A stretch of 64,000 bases of DNA. Origin: Elysia chlorotica (Eukaryota > Mollusca > Gastropoda > Plakobranchidae). Shown one piece after another: positions 24,897-44,631 of this stretch. A model generated the notes under the pieces. It did not search any database. It had not been told where the DNA came from and worked only from the letters and a program-made list of their open reading frames with translations. Every line of letters begins with the position of its first letter. Position 1 is the first letter of the stretch. Position numbers and translations under genes: made by a program. The stretch lies in NCBI GenBank assembly GCA_003991915.1, contig RQTK01000140.1, positions 3,458-67,457 of the forward strand. The letters are read 5' to 3'.

Positions 24897-25654
24897 TGCG
24901 CCAAATTTAAGTCTCTGGGTTTATTCCTTCATTGTCATGCTAAGAACATAGTGAACGCCCCTCGTATATATGATCTTTTGGCAAGATGTACAAATTGCAA
25001 ACGCTGCTCTTGAAAACAGTCAGAGGTAACGCTTAGCTACATAATCAGCAACAGACAAATAACATGCTTTGTTAAGACGCCGTGCTGTTGAAACAAATCC
25101 AGAAAGGGATAATATGTATATTAAAGTTTGCTTAGGGAAGGGGAATGTGTACAACTTAAACAAAAATTAATTAAAAATAAATAGTCAAAATCCAACGCCG
25201 CTTCCACTCTCAGTGACTTCGATTTCCTTCTCCTCACCCACCGCAGTGTCTCTAAAGAGCTCTAATTCTCGTGTTATTGGTAACATTTACAGTATTCGTT
25301 ACCTGCATTGGAAATGGAGCAATGTATTTTATGTGAAATAAATCCACTTCTCCCAGTTACTTGTATAGTTTTAAAAGCTGTTAATTGTTTCTTTTTCATT
25401 TATACTACTCCCAGTATTTTTTTTTTATTATTATCATTGGCTTTATAATAACTATTATAAATAATAAGTGCATTACTTTTTCTTTATGCAGCAGCCACTA
25501 AGTCTTGTATCTATTTTTATGTAATCTTGTTACAGTTTAAGAAAAGTAAAACGAAAATTTAAATCTCCCTCCCCAAAAAAAAAACAAAAAAAAAACATTG
25601 CCTTAACACTTTATAGATTTCCAGAAGAAAGTTTTTAAGGAAAGGGCATGCTGT
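24897..25654. other. Unannotated AT-rich stretch
   Basis: No exon is supported. It contains short A and T runs. Confidence 0.4.
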
Positions 25655-25720
25655 AGCAGATGAGATTCGAACCACGCACCTTGCCTTCTTAGCCCAGGAC
25701 AGAAATAGCGGCGCTCCCTT
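25655..25720 (-). mobile_element. tRNA-like SINE head
   Basis: On the minus strand, GCGCCGCTATTTCTGTCCTGGG precedes the B-box-like GTGGTTCGAATCTC. It lacks a body, and a second head lies 60 bp away. Confidence 0.45.
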
Positions 25721-25769
25721 CAATCGACTTTCTTTACCTCAAAGCGGGATGTCCGGTACTTGGCTGGTC

Positions 25770-25898
25770 AATTTAACGCTTTCACCGACCCAACCAGTAA
25801 GAGTAAAGGAAAAACAATAACAAAGTGGAGGCCAAATCATGGATCGAACCCGCAATCTTCTGATAAGAAGAAACGCGCTCTATTCGCGGAGCACCCCC
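25770..25898 (-). mobile_element. SINE head plus start of body
   Basis: On the minus strand, GCTCCGCGAATAGAGCGCG (A-box region) is followed by TTGCGGGTTCGATCC (B box) and then by TTACTGGTTGGGTCGGTG, the start of the family body. The 79-codon frame across this stretch is SINE sequence. Confidence 0.65.
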
Positions 25899-25960
25899 GC
25901 CCCATGTTAAACCAAACTGGCTGGACTGGTTTGTGGTTACCCTCTGTCTCCCCAGTTTTA

Positions 25961-27108
25961 CGAGGCGGCGGCAAAGAAGTTATTTCCATACGCTGTTAAG
26001 ACAGGGATAATGATTTCATTTTAATTCTGCCTGCTGTGGGTGTATGTCTGTAGGCGTTACACCGATTTTGGATCGGCCTGGATATCGGACCTTGCATGCC
26101 TCGCGATTACCACGACGGTAAAGAATGGAATAATTACGCCCTTTACACATGGGTTTATCTAATCGTTCATTGGCGAGGGTAGAGCTGTGATTGAAAGTGG
26201 GTGCAGTTGCTCTACATGTTATGGTCTTCACTCTCGTTATGAGTTCCGTATCCGCAAGGTATGTGCTGCTAGTGCGCATTTTGATCCAGATTTTCTGTGC
26301 TACCTGCTGTGCCCCTGAGACAGAATACTCCGCAGTCCCCAGTCTGCACCGGCATAAAGTTTAACCAGAACACTTAGTCATTAATAGAAAGTGGTGGTGA
26401 CATAAGGTAAGTCCCCATGTCTTGCCCAAAATTAATCACATTATGTTATTTGAAAACAAAACTTAAATATTTTATGTCTATAACCTATGCCATTTAATGT
26501 CTTCAGTAATATCATTATCTATAGACTTAAGGAAATGAGGTTATAATCATGCACACTATGCTGTTTGATAAATGGCATTTTTGTGTACAGCCAATGCCTC
26601 GAATATTTTTTTATTAAGTTATTAAAAAACGATCGCCCAGCTTCTTAGCCTCTACGGTAATATTGGTATTATTATAAGTGTCTGTCTGTCTCCTTGTATT
26701 TATACATACAGTTTTTTTCAACACTAAATTACAACTAAATAACATAAAACACGTATTACTTCACATTTTTATTCTGGAGATGCGTGATCATTGTGCTTAT
26801 TAACATACTTAGGATAGCTTGAAAATATTACAAAAAGTGTTAATCTTGACTTTGCTTTCGCACTCAGTGATATTAACATGACGCCAGAGACTTTCAATAA
26901 ATCTCTTTCCAGTATTTCAGACAATTACATTTAAGAAGTAGACAACAATAACAAACTAAAGTTGAGAAAAAAATATCGCGGACTGTTTTTAACGTTAACT
27001 AAGAACATAAGTATAACACTCACAGGTTTTATTGTTTATGTTCTTTTTGTTCAGGGATAACAAGTAAGTCAGAGCAAAGACAGGCCTGTCTCTACACCCA
27101 CCAGAACA
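25961..27108. other. Upstream region of the EF-hand gene
   Basis: 25990-26340 is less AT-rich and unrecognised; its 87-codon minus-strand frame has no domain. 26400-27060 is AT-rich. No clear TATA box or initiator can be assigned. The presumed 5' untranslated sequence of the EF-hand gene lies directly before 27109. Confidence 0.35.
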
Positions 27109-35295
<8,187 letters not shown>

Positions 35296-35437
35296 ATTGA
35301 TTGCTTCTATTGATCTTATTGTTGCAAGGCTAGTAGGTAGCAACTCAAAGGTTTGTCATTAGACCATTTGCATGACAATATGAAAGATCAGTACCTATGT
35401 CATATGTGAAAATTAAAATGTTTTTATTTTTTTAACA

Positions 35438-35443
35438 AATAAA
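35438..35443 (+). terminator. Polyadenylation signal AATAAA of the EF-hand gene
   Basis: AATAAA lies 143 bases after the stop codon. Confidence 0.5.
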
Positions 35444-36668
35444 ACTTAACAGTAGCATTTTTGTGTCACTACATCGTAATTCGTCATGTTTTAATAAAAA
35501 TGTATCCTTAAAGTGAAACAAATGTGGAATACGCTTTTTTTTTAGCCTAGGAACGTTATGTTTCATTACTCTTTCAAGGTTGTACAAATGTATAAGCCAG
35601 TGATTGATTAAAAAAAAGCCCACAACAAATTAATGAAGAGAAATTGTTGTGAGCGACGGTAATTTATTTTAGTTAATATTATTGAACAGCGCTCACTTCA
35701 TAAAATGGAAGACAATAACTTGATTATTAATTTATACACTCACTACTATGTCTCATTATACTGTCTGGTGTAAAACCACTATGATTTAGTGGCTATCAAA
35801 AATGAAAGAGAATGATTGTACACATTCATGTTATTTCAGCAAGCAAGTGAATCTCAACAAAACTATTTTGATAAGTTATTATACAGTTTATAGAGTCGTT
35901 TTTAGCCCCAACCCCCTTTGTTTATAAGAAAAATTCTGCAGAGATTCATACTTAAATTTGATGTTTAATAGGTTTTTGAGAAATCAATAAAACATGCATA
36001 CATTTTTATGTAAAAAATTGTTATGGAAAAGAAAGTTTAAAATTTTAGAGTAATTATTTTAACTACATTTGGTGTTAATGTTGTTGCTTTGCGTTTTCTA
36101 TTTATATAATATCAACTGCTTGGAGCTTGTCTGCTTGCGATAAACTCCTGTTCCTCCCGGTAAAATACCATGACTTAGTATCAATCCTTGTTTATCTTTT
36201 GGTTAATAGACAAAAATACTTGAGATTAATTCGCTTTTGTAAATAACTGACGAATACTTAATTGGTGTATTTATGTGTATTGTTATCTCGATGAGTCTTT
36301 ACCTGCTTCCTATAGTGCAATCACCTTACCTTTTTCCTTTCTTCAACTTATAAACATCATCTCTGCATTGCACAGACGTTCGTTATGTGATTTTATCTAC
36401 ACTTTGTTCACTTTTGAGGAAAACGCAATAAAAAATTTAGACTTTTTGAGATTTGTGACCATGCCATTAATTATAATTACGTTTATTTTTTACAACTAAA
36501 AACATGTATTTTTATGATTCTTCTGTTCAGTGCGAACTTTTTCAATCTATAACCCCTATGTTCGTCTAACGAATACAGCTTTTTGTCACTGGTGATGAAT
36601 TCTTGCGTAGTGTCACAAGAGACTGTGCTGTAAAGTCTCTTGCACCAGGAGGTTACAGAGCCCATTAA
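35444..36668. other. Unannotated AT-rich stretch
   Basis: No supported exon or repeat. Confidence 0.45.
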
Positions 36669-36796
36669 TTGATCACTGCTCTGAACTGGTGAGCGGCAGA
36701 TCTACAGTTAAATTGATCACTGCTCTGAACTGGTGAGCGGCAGATCTACAGTTAAATTGATCACTGCTCTGAACTGGTGAGCGGCAGATCTACAGT
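36669..36796. repeat. 44-bp tandem repeat, three copies
   Basis: Units at 36669, 36713 and 36757 (TTGATCACTGCTCTGAACTG...) are essentially identical. The third is 40 bp long. Confidence 0.95.
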
Positions 36797-36855
36797 TCTA
36801 ATCTTAGTCGATATCTTCGACTCGGTATGGATTCCTTTACGAAACCTTGGGAACA

Positions 36856-38030
36856 TAATAATGATTTTAAGAACAACTCATTGTTTTATTTTGAACAATA
36901 AATATATATTGACATTTGTTTGTAATGTGCCGTGGTTGGTGGATTTAAAATGTGAATAAATCCATTATTATTTTCATAAGATTACAAATAAAAAGCCTGT
37001 CTCCCGATTTTCCATAAATTACACTTTTTGTTTATCAATTATTTATTCATTCATTTAAAAAATAACAGCCACACATTTTGGATCATCCGACTCGCAAAAA
37101 TCAGCTGTGTGTCGTCAGAAAATAATAAATAATAAAAATAAAACTGTACCCAATAAGCTAATTACACAAGCAACATATAATGCCCTTTGAATTGCATGGA
37201 GCACAGTTGAGTTGTATTGGTTTCACGTCCAACGAAATCAGCAAGACTATACTATAGGGGTGCATCAAGACTAACTTCTGACAATTGAACATGCTGTCAC
37301 ACAGAGACAGTGCGGGGATACCAGTACCATTGTCCAAGCCGCTCATATTATGCTGAAACCGAAAAAACCAGCATGGGATGAAATCAACAAAGTTGTGATC
37401 TACCGTGCGTTTCAAACTTGGGACATACCGGTGTAAGACTAACGCTCTACGAATTTCGCCACGGCGCCTCATTGTGAAGTGCAATAGTTTTCTTTTATTT
37501 AAAAAAAAACATCTAAAGCAAAGTGTGTGTGTACACAAACATATAAAGAAACAAGAAATAAAAAGAAAAACGTTCGCATTTTTCTAAACAATAGTGATAA
37601 AATAGACATACATTTTAATACACTTTAAAGCTTTTGAAATGCAAACCAAACAAAGCAAAAGAAGAAAACAAGCACAGCGGCTGTAAAAACTACCAAGTTC
37701 ACGGCCTGGATCTTAAACGTAAGGATTTTTCAGGACCAAAGCTTTTCTATAGGGCTATTCTTATTGACGAATTGAAAGGCGCTTGAATACATAAAATAGC
37801 GATACATTTCTCTCTCTCTTCCTTAAGCAGAATAACTACAATCCCTTTATAAATAAGTACATAATTATGATAATGTACTACAAATCGATGCCAATGAGTT
37901 ACTTCCCTTTTATATCAAGCTTTACATTTTAGATCTAGCTATACAAAAATCCTCCTACTCCTCCACACCCCTTAATTGTTGCAGCCTGTTTGAATGTATC
38001 AAAGCTTCTATCCCTGTCTTATTGTGGATC
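36856..38030. repeat. Tandem segmental duplication, copy 1
   Basis: Runs from TAATAATGATTTTAAGAACA to ATTGTGGATC, directly adjoins copy 2 and contains a minus-strand SINE. Copies differ by scattered substitutions and small indels. The main difference is that copy 1 lacks a block of about 147 bp present in copy 2. Confidence 0.93.
37205..37470 (-). mobile_element. SINE inside duplication copy 1
   Basis: On the minus strand, the head GGCGCCGTGGCGAAATTCGT with an A-box-like GAGCGTTAGTC is followed by an eroded B-box region and the body GGTATCCCCGCACTGTCTC. TTGTCAGAAGTTAG and the tail TTGGACGTGAAACCAATAC follow. Open frames on either strand here are SINE sequence. Confidence 0.75.
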
Positions 38031-39343
38031 TAATAATGATTTTAAGAACAACGCATTGTTTTATTTTGAACAATAAATATATTTGATATTTGTTTGTAAT
38101 GTGCCGTGGTTGGTGGATTTAAAATGTGAATAAATCCATTATTATTTTCATAAGATTACAAATAAAAGCCTGTCTCCCCATTTTCCATAAATTACACTTT
38201 TTGTTTATCAATTATTTAGTCATTCATTTAAAAAATAACAGCCACACATTTTGGAATAAAACGTACTCAAGACATTGTTTTTTATTATCTAAAAATTTTA
38301 GTTACATCCCTGAGAGATTGGGAATAACTAGAAAAATGGACTGGCAAATCTATTATATGAACCAGCATGTATATGAGTCACATATACATTAAATATGCAG
38401 GATCATCCGACTCGCAAAAATCAGCTGTGTGTCGTCAGAAAAAATAATAATAAATAAAACTGTACCCAATAAGCTAATTAAACAAGCAACATATAATGCC
38501 CTTTGAATTGCATGGAGCACAGTTGAGTTGTATTGGTTTCACGTCCAACGAAATAAGCAAGACTATACTATAGGGGTGCATCAAGACTAACTTCTGACAA
38601 TTGAACATGCTGTCACACAGAGACAGTGCAGGGATACTAGTACCATTGTCCAACCCCTCATATTATGCTGAAACCGAGAAACTTTTGCATGGGATGAAAT
38701 CAACAAAGTTGTGATCTACCGTGCGTTTCAAACTTGGGACATACCGGTGTAAGACTAACGCTCTACGAATTTCGCCACGGCGCCTCATTGTGAAGTGCAA
38801 TAGTTTTCTTTTATTTAAAAAAAAACATCTAAAGCAAAGTGCGTGTGTACACAAACATATAAAGAAACAAGAAATAAAAAGAAAAACGTTCGCATTTTTC
38901 TAAACAATAGTGATAAAATAGAAATACATTTAATACACTTTAAAGCTTTTGAAATGCAAACCAAACAAAGCAAAAGAAGAAAACAAGCACAGCGGCTGTA
39001 AAAACTACCAAGTTCACGGCCTGAATCTTAAACGTAAGGATTTTTCAGGACCAAAGCTTTTCTATAGGGCTATTCTTATTGACGAATTGAAAGGCGCTTG
39101 AATACATGAAATAGCGATACATTTCTCTCTCTTCCTTAAGCAGTATAACTACAATCCCGTTATAAATAAGTACATAATTATGATTATGTACTACAAATCA
39201 ATGCCAATGAGTTACTTCCCTTTTATATCAAGCTTTACATTTTAGATCTAGCTATACAAAAATCCTCCTACTCCTCCACACCCCTTAATTGTTGCAGCCT
39301 GTTTGAATGTATCAAAGCTTCTATCCCTGTCTTATTGTGGATC
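38031..39343. repeat. Tandem segmental duplication, copy 2
   Basis: Aligns with copy 1 over its whole length. An extra block at 38254-38400, immediately before GATCATCCGACTCGC, is absent from copy 1. Confidence 0.93.
38522..38790 (-). mobile_element. SINE inside duplication copy 2
   Basis: Counterpart of the SINE at 37205-37470 in the same position within the duplicated unit. Insertion therefore preceded the duplication. Confidence 0.75.
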
Positions 39344-39401
39344 TGAGCTGCCCTGTGTGATAAACGACAGTAAAGTTGCTGTTGCACTTCCATGATCGCA
39401 G

Positions 39402-39629
39402 AGCAAGAAGTTAAGGAGTTACATGTGGCCGCAGCGGGAGGACTTGAGATCTCAGGAGGCGATTCGTGCCGCAGAAAAAAAACTGCCCGTCTTCATCTTA
39501 GGAGACAGGGCAGTCCAGCGCAACCCTGCCTCAGAACTTAAGAGACGGAAATACACTCAAAAGAGAACTATCGGGCGGGTTCATCCACTGCCTTTAAAAA
39601 ATCAAGCACCTCGCTCCGACATCTTTTAG
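39402..39629 (+). CDS. Possible terminal exon, unrecognised basic protein
   Basis: After a weak acceptor (CATGATCGCAG), 75 codons run to TAG at 39627-39629. Base use is GC-richer than the flanks. The peptide is basic and protein-like: QREDLRSQEAIRAAEKKLPV, then ELKRRKYTQKRTIGRVHPLP and a PRSDIF end. No good donor lies inside, so it would be a last exon or an open frame starting at the ATG 39423. No AATAAA follows closely. The family is unrecognised. Confidence 0.35.
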   Translation, partial: SKKLRSYMWPQREDLRSQEAIRAAEKKLPVFILGDRAVQRNPASELKRRKYTQKRTIGRVHPLPLKNQAPRSDIF

Positions 39630-40379
39630 AGACGCGCATCTGCAAGCGTAGAATCAGCGAACGCTCTTTGATATTATTATGCTCTTCTTATGAGTCATGG
39701 CTACGATTTGCAAGGCACACTTTCCTGATATATATACCAAGACTCGTGTGTCCAAAGGAACCAATTCGTTTACAACATTCTCTTGATTTGACAGTAAAAT
39801 ATTTGTCCTTATTGCTTAAAAAAGTCATGCATAGATAGATGTGCATTGATGCTGGACTTGTTTTAAACACTAACTTACCTCAACTAACATTACAGCTGTA
39901 AGATTTAGTAAAGTCATATAAACAATACATTGCTCAAGACAGCTCTGATATCCCAACAAGAATCTCCAAATTAATGTTTTTAATGGACAGTAATGTTTTA
40001 CTTATCTCCCAGTTGCTGAGGAGGGAACATTCAACGACAAACATAAATACATAAGTTAAGAAGGATGGATAGTAGGTAAGAAACAAGCGGCTTGGACAAA
40101 TCCCACAAACAAACTGTTAAAAATCACACACACACACACATACACACACATAGCACAAAAGAATTAATTTTAACCTCAAACAAAAGGGGGGGTAGGAGAG
40201 TACAGAGGCATAGTGGCAAGAACATCCAGGTACCCAAACTGTTCTCTTTCAAAACCAATTACACGTCGCAACTTAAAATAAGAAGGCAATGCATGAAAAA
40301 ATAGCGATACCTAAATATAATATAATACTTTTTCCGTTTTATGACAAAATTTAGCATTGATTTTCGGGCATCCTTCTCA
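39630..40379. other. Unannotated stretch with small (CA)n
   Basis: A CA tract lies at 40127-40150. No supported exon. Confidence 0.4.
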
Positions 40380-40667
40380 CTACTTGGAAATCTCGGGCGG
40401 ATTCGCTCTGTAGGGGAGGCCCTCTCGAACCATCTGCCAGTAACCACCACCTTCTGTTTTATTCTTATACGCTGCATTCTGAACTGGTGTGCCAGACTGT
40501 ATGTAATCTCCATCTTTCGAATAGTGCGGGTAGCTAAACGTTGACTCTTGATGTCGATCAGTATTCTTAAGTTCTTTGATTGTGTATATGATCGCCTCAA
40601 TGAGTTTGCTTCTACACCATGTGAAGATGTTTTGGGGATACAAGTGTAAACCAATCAGGCTTTCCAT
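40380..40667 (-). CDS. Possible small or terminal-exon CDS, unrecognised
   Basis: On the minus strand, ATG at 40667 in a good start context (GAAAAATGG) opens 95 codons ending in TAG. The second half has ordinary coding composition: HQESTFSYPHYSKDGDYIQS, then TEGGGYWQMVREGLPYRANP and PEISK. Alternatively it is a terminal exon entered in phase 2 after ACATGGTGTAG, from 40611. It points toward the + strand candidate at 39402-39629 (convergent). The overlapping frame at 40259-40654 is a shadow. Confidence 0.38.
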   Translation of the reverse strand: MESLIGLHLYPQNIFTWCRSKLIEAIIYTIKELKNTDRHQESTFSYPHYSKDGDYIQSGTPVQNAAYKNKTEGGGYWQMVREGLPYRANPPEISK

Positions 40668-43666
40668 TTTTCTTCGAAGTATGTCTATTCGTTTTCCAAC
40701 AGTTTAGTTTCAAGTATTTTTTCAATACTTAGTGTCAAAAATGTGGCGTTGTCTGTCTCTCCGTTGAGGCCACACCCAATTGCTTATTCTAGTTGGGTAT
40801 TTAAGTAGTCAGGAGTATGTTGCACGAACGATGATCAAACCATACATTGCTATGACTATGAAGGCATCATTAATTGCAAATAAAATGTTAATGAGAGAGT
40901 GATGCATTTATCATAAGATTACATAAAAATTGCAAACTTCCGGTGTTCACTTTTTTTTGTTAAAGAAAGTAAATCATACATGCAGCTACACCAAAATAAA
41001 TCCAGAGCAAAATTTTCAATCTTTATTTGAAAAATGATTCGTGATCATAGTTGTATTGTTTCGTAAAATGAGAAATACCAAGTACCTTAATATAAATAAT
41101 GAATTGTGTAATGCTTATGATCACATGTCACAAATGTGGCTTATTATCGCCCTTTGGTGTTATCACTGAAAATAATGTTGCAAAATTTAAAGAGCTTAAC
41201 AACTAAAAAAATAGCAACAATACATAAAGTAAACTTTGGTTGGGGTTAGGGTAGTTTAATGGATCATTCGACATAATGTTTAAAGATGACCAAGATTCGA
41301 AATGAAGGTTTGCATTTAGAGAACATCGTGCCATTTCCTCAGTCTCATCAGTTGTTGCAGACAATTACGAGTATAGATGTTTCATTATCCCGCTTAATCA
41401 GCAAAAGTGGTCCCTTCAGTGTTTCTTCTGTTCCCTGCATTGAATAAAAGAGTTAAACCGAAAGCGATTTTGTAGATGAAAATGCAGTTTGAAGAATTGC
41501 AGAAGACTTATAAGGCCTGATTCAACACAAATTGAAAAGGACATATCAAAGTCATGGCGAGACAGAAGAAGTGTAATTTTTTAGTTGGTGACTATGGAGA
41601 AAAAAAAGAAAATTAGTATGCACAATACTAAGCTAACCTTAATGTTAATTCATATTTAAGAAATTAAAAAATTAACCACATGAAAACCTGTAATCCTTAT
41701 TATTTGTACAAGGAGGGTTGGCATTTGGCTTTTTTATGCAATACTCTATTGCATGAGGTTTGCTGTTAAATCGATTTATCAATTAAACAAGCTATCAAGC
41801 CAGTTAGCAAGCAATAAAAAATAAATAGGTAAATAAATAAACAAGTGAATAAATAAAAGAATGAATCAATCCTGAATCGATGAAAACCTTTCTCAAGCCT
41901 GGTGGTTGATTCGTGTGTTCTCCCAGCCTCTCATCACACCACTCGTGGCGCATCGGCTTCAATTATTTAGGATGATGTCCGCCGATTCCTCGCCCATGGT
42001 CCTGGCTCTGTTGATAGAAGACAGTCATGAATTATCTAGCACCCTCGCCTCAAGGAATCTCTCGAGTTTCTTAGGATCTCTACATACGAACTTTGTTACT
42101 GTTTCAGAAATCTTCTTGGAATTGCAAAAAAAACATATGTGTACTTTGACCCGAAAGTCCTTATCTGAGCAGTTTAGTTTGCGCATGCGTCTAATAAACT
42201 ATGATGTGCACATTGCTTACTGTAGATTACACTTCGTGTCCAACGATGACTTTTCCAGCTAGTTTTGTGTATATTATTAACAACAGCTAAATAATTCAAA
42301 TCCTTTTATTTAACGAACGTGGTATCCAGTGGTTATGGTTAACGTATTTTTTGACTGAATGTTGTGTGTAATGTTAAAGGAAATTGTCCAAATATGTGCA
42401 TCTTTTTTCCCTATGCCATGCATCGAGAGATTGTTTACCCTGAAAAAATACAGATGTAAGCTATAGCTCTTCGCATGTGAAGAGCCTTAGATTGCTATCA
42501 GGTCCCGCTGTAGCCCCCTACACACACGCAAACACTGCCACATTGTTGGTGCACAATGCATCATACGATGACTGTCCAGAAAGTGTTCTAGAGGAGGAGG
42601 ACTACAAGGTGTACTGTATGTTCAAAAGTTTTGGGATTTATTAGGAGTTTTTCGAACCAAACAAGACGTGTATTTTATGTTTTTGTTTAGTGAGGATCTA
42701 ATGTGTGAGTCACGCAACTCAGTAATTGCGTCGCTGGAATGAAAACGTGAATTTGCGAAGAAGATGACTATAGTATGCCTTCTTTAGCACTTAACGACTC
42801 TTTACGTCTACTAGTCTATTATTTACAGTGGCTCGAGCTCAGTGCTTATAAATCACAAAAAGATGTTTTCAATCACTTACTCACTCCAATATAAGCCGCT
42901 ACTACTCTATCACCGTAAATACAAACTCACTTTCTCACTCACCACCCAGCTCCGTTTGTCAAAAAAAAAATGTTCGCTGCACGCACTTGATTCTGTGCTG
43001 TGGATCTCTCTCCAAATACCGGATAATATACTCCCTAGTTGTATAATCTTAACCAAGCTTGAGATTCTCGTCCATCAACTGAATAATTCCCACAGTGATT
43101 GGAAATTCATTTATATTGTACGTGTGTTCGAAAGGTGCGTTCGGTTTGTTGTGTAAAACTTTTTTCCAAATCCAAGCATTACTATAATAACGTTAACCAA
43201 CATATTTTCTTTTTGCAGGAAGAAAAATAATTATTTCAAAATTATTCCTTAAGGGCACTAAATGGTTTAAGAGTGGCTTTAAACTGGAATAATATGCTCA
43301 TTGTTGGATCTTTAAAAAAAGGCGGGAACCTTTCGCACTTCACGCAACTGTTTCATTGCACTGTTGCCATATAGGGTTCAATTGGTGTACAATTAAAAGA
43401 GAGAAATTGTAATTTTCTCTCATTATATCCTAGGTGACTGCTCCAAATGTAAGCTGACTCAAGGTAAAAAGAAAAACTACGTGTCAAAAACGAACTACGT
43501 CGACAATAATGATACATGATTGTAGTTTTTAATATAGCAAGTAACTTTAATGTGTGGCGCAAGAAGTTTATTATATTATCGATTACAATTTTAAAACAGA
43601 ATCTGTGCTTAGATATTCAAAACGGAAAAATAAATTTTTAATTATCCTTTTTTGTTCTATCTACAG
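40668..43666. other. Unannotated, probably intronic or intergenic
   Basis: Mostly AT-rich. 41905-42110 is GC-richer, with an open plus-strand frame bounded by a CTCCCAG, but no family or consistent splice pair was found. A strong acceptor at 43218 (TTTTCTTTTTGCAG) leads into AT-rich, non-coding sequence. Confidence 0.35.
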
Positions 43667-43774
43667 ACACCACACTCAGTACCTCACATCCACGGCATTT
43701 TCACGCTAACTGTTATCATTGAAAGAGAGCGACTTGGTGCCTTTGAACTCAGCAAATTGTCTTCGGAGTTATAG
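43667..43774 (+). CDS. Possible short terminal exon
   Basis: A strong acceptor (TTTTTTGTTCTATCTACAG) is followed in phase 0 by 35 codons (TPHSVPHIHGIFTLTVIIER... LSKLSSEL) and TAG. It is too short for confidence. It may be an alternative last exon of the transcript that uses 43983-44435. Confidence 0.25.
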   Translation, partial: TPHSVPHIHGIFTLTVIIERERLGAFELSKLSSEL

Positions 43775-43982
43775 AACGACAACATAGCTGTGACAAACAA
43801 AGTGTCTGACATGATAATTCTGTTAAAGGGATAAAAGTGTCTAATAAAATGTCAAACCATTAGAAGACATACGCGTATACGATGATTATATAAAAGGAAA
43901 GTGTCTTAAGAGTCTGATCATTAGAAAGTCATACTATTTGAGGAAAGAGCCTAACTAACTGGCTGACTGTTGGGCACTCTAG

Positions 43983-44435
43983 GCATACGAGATGATTCTT
44001 TGGGAGGAAAAATCTCCGGAGCCTGACGGATTCCTTACCGTGACCCACACCACACGAGAAGGAGGAGGGCCAGACTCCCGAGTCAAAGACATCTTCACGG
44101 TTAGTTCCCTTCTGAAGGAGTTGCCGCACCTGAAAAAGCCTGTCCTCAACGCGTTGCCATGGCAGCGAGAGAAGTACGAGCGGTGGGCGCGCGTCAGGCC
44201 GGTCAGTGGCTGGGGCAGCTTGTGCCGAAGTGACCCTCACCAGGGCGGGCTCTCCTCTGGTCAGCCGGGCAGCGCAGTGGAGAGAGCGTGGTCACTCCTG
44301 CAGGACCCCAACGCGGCACGGTCCACTGCGGAGATGGGCAAGTCGGCCAATGTTGTGTGTCCTTCCATAGACAGCATCATCCGCCATTATAAAGCTATCG
44401 ACTATGGCGGGCTGTCCACTTTCTCCAGGCGATGA
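43983..44435 (+). CDS. Terminal coding exon of an unrecognised gene (150 codons)
   Basis: The in-frame upstream stop TAG coincides with the acceptor CACTCTAG at 43982. A branch-like CTAAC lies about 30 bases upstream. The frame then runs 150 codons to TGA. Codon content is clearly GC-richer than the flanks. The peptide is rich in Trp, Pro, Arg and Gly: AYEMILWEEKSPEPDGFLTV, SSLLKELPHLKKPVLNALPW, QREKYERWARVRPVSGWGSL, then SIIRHYKAIDYGGLSTFSRR at the end. There is no signal peptide and no transmembrane segment. The basic Trp/Pro-rich style recalls small cytoskeletal or axonemal proteins, which is only a guess. Upstream exons were not found. The overlapping minus-strand frame at 43929-44240 is a shadow. 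Confidence 0.65.
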   Translation, partial: AYEMILWEEKSPEPDGFLTVTHTTREGGGPDSRVKDIFTVSSLLKELPHLKKPVLNALPWQREKYERWARVRPVSGWGSLCRSDPHQGGLSSGQPGSAVERAWSLLQDPNAARSTAEMGKSANVVCPSIDSIIRHYKAIDYGGLSTFSRR

Positions 44436-44625
44436 TGGAAGATTATTGTGGACAGTTACCTCTTATACAGCGATAAGGTGTGTGATTCTAGTAAACAGTT
44501 ACTCCTAATACAGCGATAAAATGAGCGGTGGTTGTGGACAGTTATTTTTACTTTGTGCCATTTTGTAGACCTTATCATACACCATAACTAACAACTGGTC
44601 TATTGAGTATAGTTTCAGCTTTCCC

Positions 44626-44631
44626 AATAAA
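44626..44631 (+). terminator. Polyadenylation signal AATAAA
   Basis: AATAAA lies 191 bases after the stop of the 43983-44435 exon. Confidence 0.45.

Noticed and set aside
41905-42110. GC-richer segment with an open plus-strand frame
   Set aside because: Protein not recognised and splice pair inconsistent; it could be an unlisted repeat. Left as unexplained.
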